Shown piece by piece: positions 61,731 to 64,000 of a stretch of 64,000 nucleotides of DNA. Source of the stretch: CAYRTD01 sp964528675. Lineage in GTDB: Bacteria; Bacteroidota; Bacteroidia; Bacteroidales; GCA-2748055. Made by a program: the position numbers and the translations under genes. The DNA lies in assembly GCA_964528675.1 (NCBI GenBank), contig CAZGTU010000016.1, positions 1-64,000 of the forward strand, written 5' to 3'. Position 1 is the stretch's first letter, and every line of letters begins with the position of its first letter. Under the pieces are notes generated by a model. It searched no databases, was not told where the DNA came from, and saw nothing but the letters and a program-made list of their open reading frames with translations.

Positions 61731-61962
61731 AACCTCTGATTTACGCAACCATTTCTGCTTTTTTTATATCTTTAAAGTGATGGTTCCGTAAAAAACCAAT
61801 TTCAAGGCTACATTTGATATTTTTATATAGTATATTTTCTCCAAAAAATAATGATGATATTAGGAATCAAGTATTTTATCAAATACATTTTAAAAGCAGA
61901 CATTCATATAACTTTCTTAATTATTACCATTTTAACCTGAATGAAATATAATAAGTTTAGCC
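61731..61962. other. Degenerate flank of the symporter copy
   Basis: First part (to about 61800) is a diverged relative of the downstream flank at 57046. The rest is A+T-rich with no gene visible. Confidence 0.5.
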
Positions 61963-62177
61963 ATGAAAGGAACTACAACATTTATCATCTGTATATTACT
62001 TGCATTAGGATTGAATGCTCAAAAATCCACGGAAATTGGGTACCTGACAAAGTCAATATGATTGAGCGCGATAGTTCAAAGCTTACTATTGATATTTCTG
62101 ATTTGGGCCCTGGTGTATATATTTTATACATTAAAACAGAAAGAGAAAATATTGCTAAATCATTAATGATAGAATAA
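61963..62177 (+). pseudogene. Remnant of a T9SS-secreted protein (signal peptide plus sorting tail)
   Basis: From the ATG at 61963 one frame gives a typical signal peptide (MKGTTTFIICILLALGLNAQ) and stops at 62061. An overlapping frame carries a typical type IX sorting domain (SSKLTIDISDLGPGVYILYI then KTERENIAKSLMIE) to the stop at 62177. The two ends of a secreted protein are therefore present while the body is gone and the frame is shifted. A terminator hairpin follows at 62218. I read it as a collapsed gene; a short functional product is unlikely. Confidence 0.65.
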
Positions 62178-62217
62178 AAGCTTTCCTATATAGTTTCCTT
62201 TTAATAATATCTTTTAC

Positions 62218-62251
62218 CCCTTCCTGTGAAATATGAGGAAGGGTTTTTTTT
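62218..62251 (+). terminator. Rho-independent terminator
   Basis: Perfect 8-bp stem CCCTTCCT / AGGAAGGG with a 10-base loop followed by eight T residues. It closes the transcript of the T9SS remnant and insulates the GntR gene downstream. Confidence 0.9.
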
Positions 62252-62377
62252 GTGCCGCGTATTGCAAATAACAAAGTAGCGAAAGAACACTTTTGTCCTT
62301 TGAAGTGCCAATCATTAGTTGAATACCAAAGCATCCATCGGGAGGCTTCTGTTTTCTTATCATCTTTTTTCGGTTTT

Positions 62378-62408
62378 TTTGGTGTTATTGAAAGAAATTA
62401 TATATTTG
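62378..62408 (+). promoter_or_regulatory. Bacteroidota-type promoter for the gntR-type gene
   Basis: TTTG at 62378-62381, a 19-base spacer and TATATTTG at 62401-62408 match the TTTG/TAnnTTTG consensus well. The ATG at 62463 is 54 bp further on. This is the best promoter match in the window. Confidence 0.7.
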
Positions 62409-62462
62409 TAAAAGATAACAGAGGATCACAGAGGTGAATAGAGGGTAACAATAAATAATTGT

Positions 62463-63482
62463 ATGATTGAATACATAAAAGATAATATTAAAAACCTCGA
62501 AGGTACTTTTCACTTAAAATCAGAGGCTTTTGCCAATGCAATTATTAAGGCAGTTAAAGAAAAAAAGATTAAGAAAGGTGAAATTCTACCTACAGTTAAC
62601 AGCGCTGAAAAATCATTAAGTATTTCACGCAAAACAATTGTCAGTGGCTACAATCTCTTAAAAGAACGCGGGATTGTGGCAACCCGCGAAAGATTGGGAT
62701 ATTATATTGCATCAGAAGATGTTACAACCAAAACCAATGTTTTGATAATCCTTTCCTCCTTTAGTCCTTATTTACAGGTCTTTTTTAACAGTTTAGAGCA
62801 AAAGCTAAACAGGAAAGTAAGACTTGAATTAAGTTTTCACCATGCAAATCATAGAACATTACAATCCATATTAAAGGGTAATATTGAGCAATATGATAAA
62901 ATTTTATTATCAGGTTTTAATCACCCTATGGTGAAAAAAATCATAAAAAATATTCCTGAGGAAAAGCTGGTAATCATTTCGCGTGATGATGGGTGCGGGA
63001 CTCGTCAGAATTTTTATATACAGGACTTTCATAAAGGTACTCTGGAAGCCTTAAATAAAGCAAGTAAAGGGATTGTGAAATATAAAAAGTTCTGCTTGTT
63101 ATTCAATATGAATGATTTAAATTTTCCGGAAGGGATTATCAATGCATCAGAAGAATTCTGCCACCAACACAAATTATCTTTTAGCAAGGCTGATAATTAC
63201 AAAGAAATAAAAAGTGTATCCGACACGGTATTTTTTGTTATTGACGATAATGATCTGGTTGGTATTCTCGAAAAGATTGAAAACGAAGGTTTGGTTCCCG
63301 GACGCGATGCAGGGATAATTTCCTATAATGATACCCCCGTGAAAAGAGTCATCAGACAAGGTATTGACACAATTTCCACGAATTTCGAAAAGATGGGGGA
63401 GTTGGTTGCAATATCCATTATTAAAAATGAATCAAACCAATCTATAATAGAAACGGAATATATTAAACGTAATTCACTCTAA
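62463..63482 (+). CDS. GntR-type regulator with periplasmic-binding-like effector domain
   Basis: 339 residues. The N-terminal winged helix of GntR type (about 20-85) shows IIKAVKEKKIKKGEILPTVN, EKSLSISRKTIVSGYNLLKE and RGIVATRERLGYYI. A LacI-like effector domain follows (about 92-330: NVLIILSSFSPYLQVFFNSL, ILLSGFNHPMVKK, GRDAGIISYNDTPVKRVIRQ and ISTNFEKMGELVAISI). This layout is that of AraR-like and other Bacteroidota sugar regulators. The next gene, a sodium symporter, begins 4 bp after its stop, so the regulator probably controls uptake of the sugar it senses. Confidence 0.88.
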   Translation: MIEYIKDNIKNLEGTFHLKSEAFANAIIKAVKEKKIKKGEILPTVNSAEKSLSISRKTIVSGYNLLKERGIVATRERLGYYIASEDVTTKTNVLIILSSFSPYLQVFFNSLEQKLNRKVRLELSFHHANHRTLQSILKGNIEQYDKILLSGFNHPMVKKIIKNIPEEKLVIISRDDGCGTRQNFYIQDFHKGTLEALNKASKGIVKYKKFCLLFNMNDLNFPEGIINASEEFCHQHKLSFSKADNYKEIKSVSDTVFFVIDDNDLVGILEKIENEGLVPGRDAGIISYNDTPVKRVIRQGIDTISTNFEKMGELVAISIIKNESNQSIIETEYIKRNSL

Positions 63483-63486
63483 GCTC

Positions 63487-64000
63487 ATGTACGGATTAGC
63501 ACTAATTGATTTAGTGATGATAGCAGTGTATTTCCTTGCTGTATTGGGCATGGGATACTATTCAGCACGAAGAATAAAAAATCAGGAGGATTATTTTCTT
63601 GGTGGCAGACGATTTGGGAAATTGATACAAACATTCGCTGCCTTTGGCCAGGCCACTTCTGTTGAAAACGCTGTTGGTATGACAGTAATAACGGCCCGTA
63701 ACGGCATTGCCGGGATTCTACAAACCATTTCGGGTGTTTTTTACATGCCCTTGTACTGGATTACCTCCATATGGTACAGGAGACTCAGAACCATTACTCT
63801 AGGTGATTTCTTCGAGGAAAGGTTTAATTCAAAAGGTATAGCCGCTTTTTATGCACTTGTGAGCGCGGTATTTTTCATGATGATTATAGGATTAGGGTTT
63901 TTGGCCATGACCAAAACCATCACGGCAATTACAGAAAAACCGGTAAGTGAATTAAGCAAGGAGGAAAGAACGGAATACCACCTGGCTTTGGAATTAGAAA
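63487..64000 (+). CDS. SSS-family sodium:solute symporter, 5' part (runs off the window)
   Basis: Open from ATG 63487 to the window edge (171 codons). Start MYGLALIDLVMIAVYFLAVL, then NQEDYFLGGRRFGKLIQTFA, FGQATSVENAVG and a helix LQTISGVFYMPLYWITSIW, the N-terminal pattern of SSS symporters. The start sits 4 bp after the GntR-type regulator, a coupled arrangement. The residues LSKEERTEYHL near the end form a short hydrophilic loop. Substrate unknown. Confidence 0.85.
   Translation, partial: MYGLALIDLVMIAVYFLAVLGMGYYSARRIKNQEDYFLGGRRFGKLIQTFAAFGQATSVENAVGMTVITARNGIAGILQTISGVFYMPLYWITSIWYRRLRTITLGDFFEERFNSKGIAAFYALVSAVFFMMIIGLGFLAMTKTITAITEKPVSELSKEERTEYHLALELE

Noticed and set aside
62252..62437. 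61-codon frame before the GntR gene
   Set aside because: No family resemblance; it lies between a strong terminator and the GntR-gene promoter, and overlaps that promoter.
1..64000. CRISPR arrays, tRNA or rRNA genes, riboswitches
   Set aside because: No regularly spaced short repeats, tRNA-like cloverleaf or rRNA sequence was seen; the only long direct repeats are the susD and symporter copies.

Overview
The window looks like a carbohydrate-utilisation island of a marine Bacteroidota. The grounds are a SusC/SusD pair, a type IX secretion (T9SS) sorting tail on a GH16 enzyme, Bacteroidota-type -7 elements (TAnnTTTG), four formylglycine sulfatases and many lipoprotein or Sec signals on an A+T-rich background. 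I infer an algal-polysaccharide degrader, possibly of the Marinilabiliales/Prolixibacteraceae type; the sequence does not fix the taxon. I saw no rRNA, tRNA or CRISPR array.

Layout. (1) 556-19404, all plus strand: GH63-like MGH1 hydrolase, aldose epimerase, three tandem sulfatases, a secreted Asp-rich repeat protein, two right-handed beta-helix (GH141-like) proteins, an SSS sodium symporter, a rhamnose/fucose-type mutarotase, a multidomain GH39 and the broken 5' part of a GH2 gene. (2) 19405-26866, minus strand: a BNR_4 propeller-GH105 fusion, a GH88, a third beta-helix protein and a fourth sulfatase. A cytoplasmic GH94 phosphorylase (27137-29902, plus) and the broken 3' part of a GH2 gene (30104-30612, minus) follow. 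The two GH2 pieces are placed and oriented as expected if about 11 kb between them had been inverted. (3) 30625-35712, minus: a propeller-PHP (DUF3604-like) gene with one in-frame stop, a collapsed GH43-like propeller gene and an intact GH29 fucosidase. (4) 35927-44440, plus: SusC, two SusD genes sharing a roughly 1.59 kb block with no difference that I can see, and a T9SS-exported GH16. (5) 44662-57045, plus: a LacI regulon with ADH, Gfo/Idh, UroD-like protein, PfkB kinase, D-lyxose/mannose isomerase, mannitol-1-phosphate dehydrogenase, GH38-like protein and SSS symporter. A perfect 12-bp palindrome recurs in front of three of these genes. (6) 57046-62251: a scar zone with an IS4-family transposase fragment, a truncated symporter, an internally deleted symporter copy and a T9SS-protein remnant, around an intact GH31 and its divergent AraC regulator. 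(7) 62463-64000: a GntR-type regulator followed 4 bp later by another SSS symporter that runs off the window.

How it fits together (inference). Surface and periplasmic sulfatases, a putative lyase-GH105 fusion, GH88, GH39, GH29 and GH141-like enzymes would take apart a sulfated, uronic-acid-containing polymer with deoxy-sugar (rhamnose and/or fucose) residues, such as an ulvan-like or fucose-containing polymer. The mutarotase and the symporters would handle released monosaccharides. The LacI operon can be read as mannose to fructose to fructose-6-phosphate, with a mannitol-1-phosphate branch. At least seven broken genes or fragments show that the island is being rearranged and is decaying in parts, unless some of the lesions are assembly errors.
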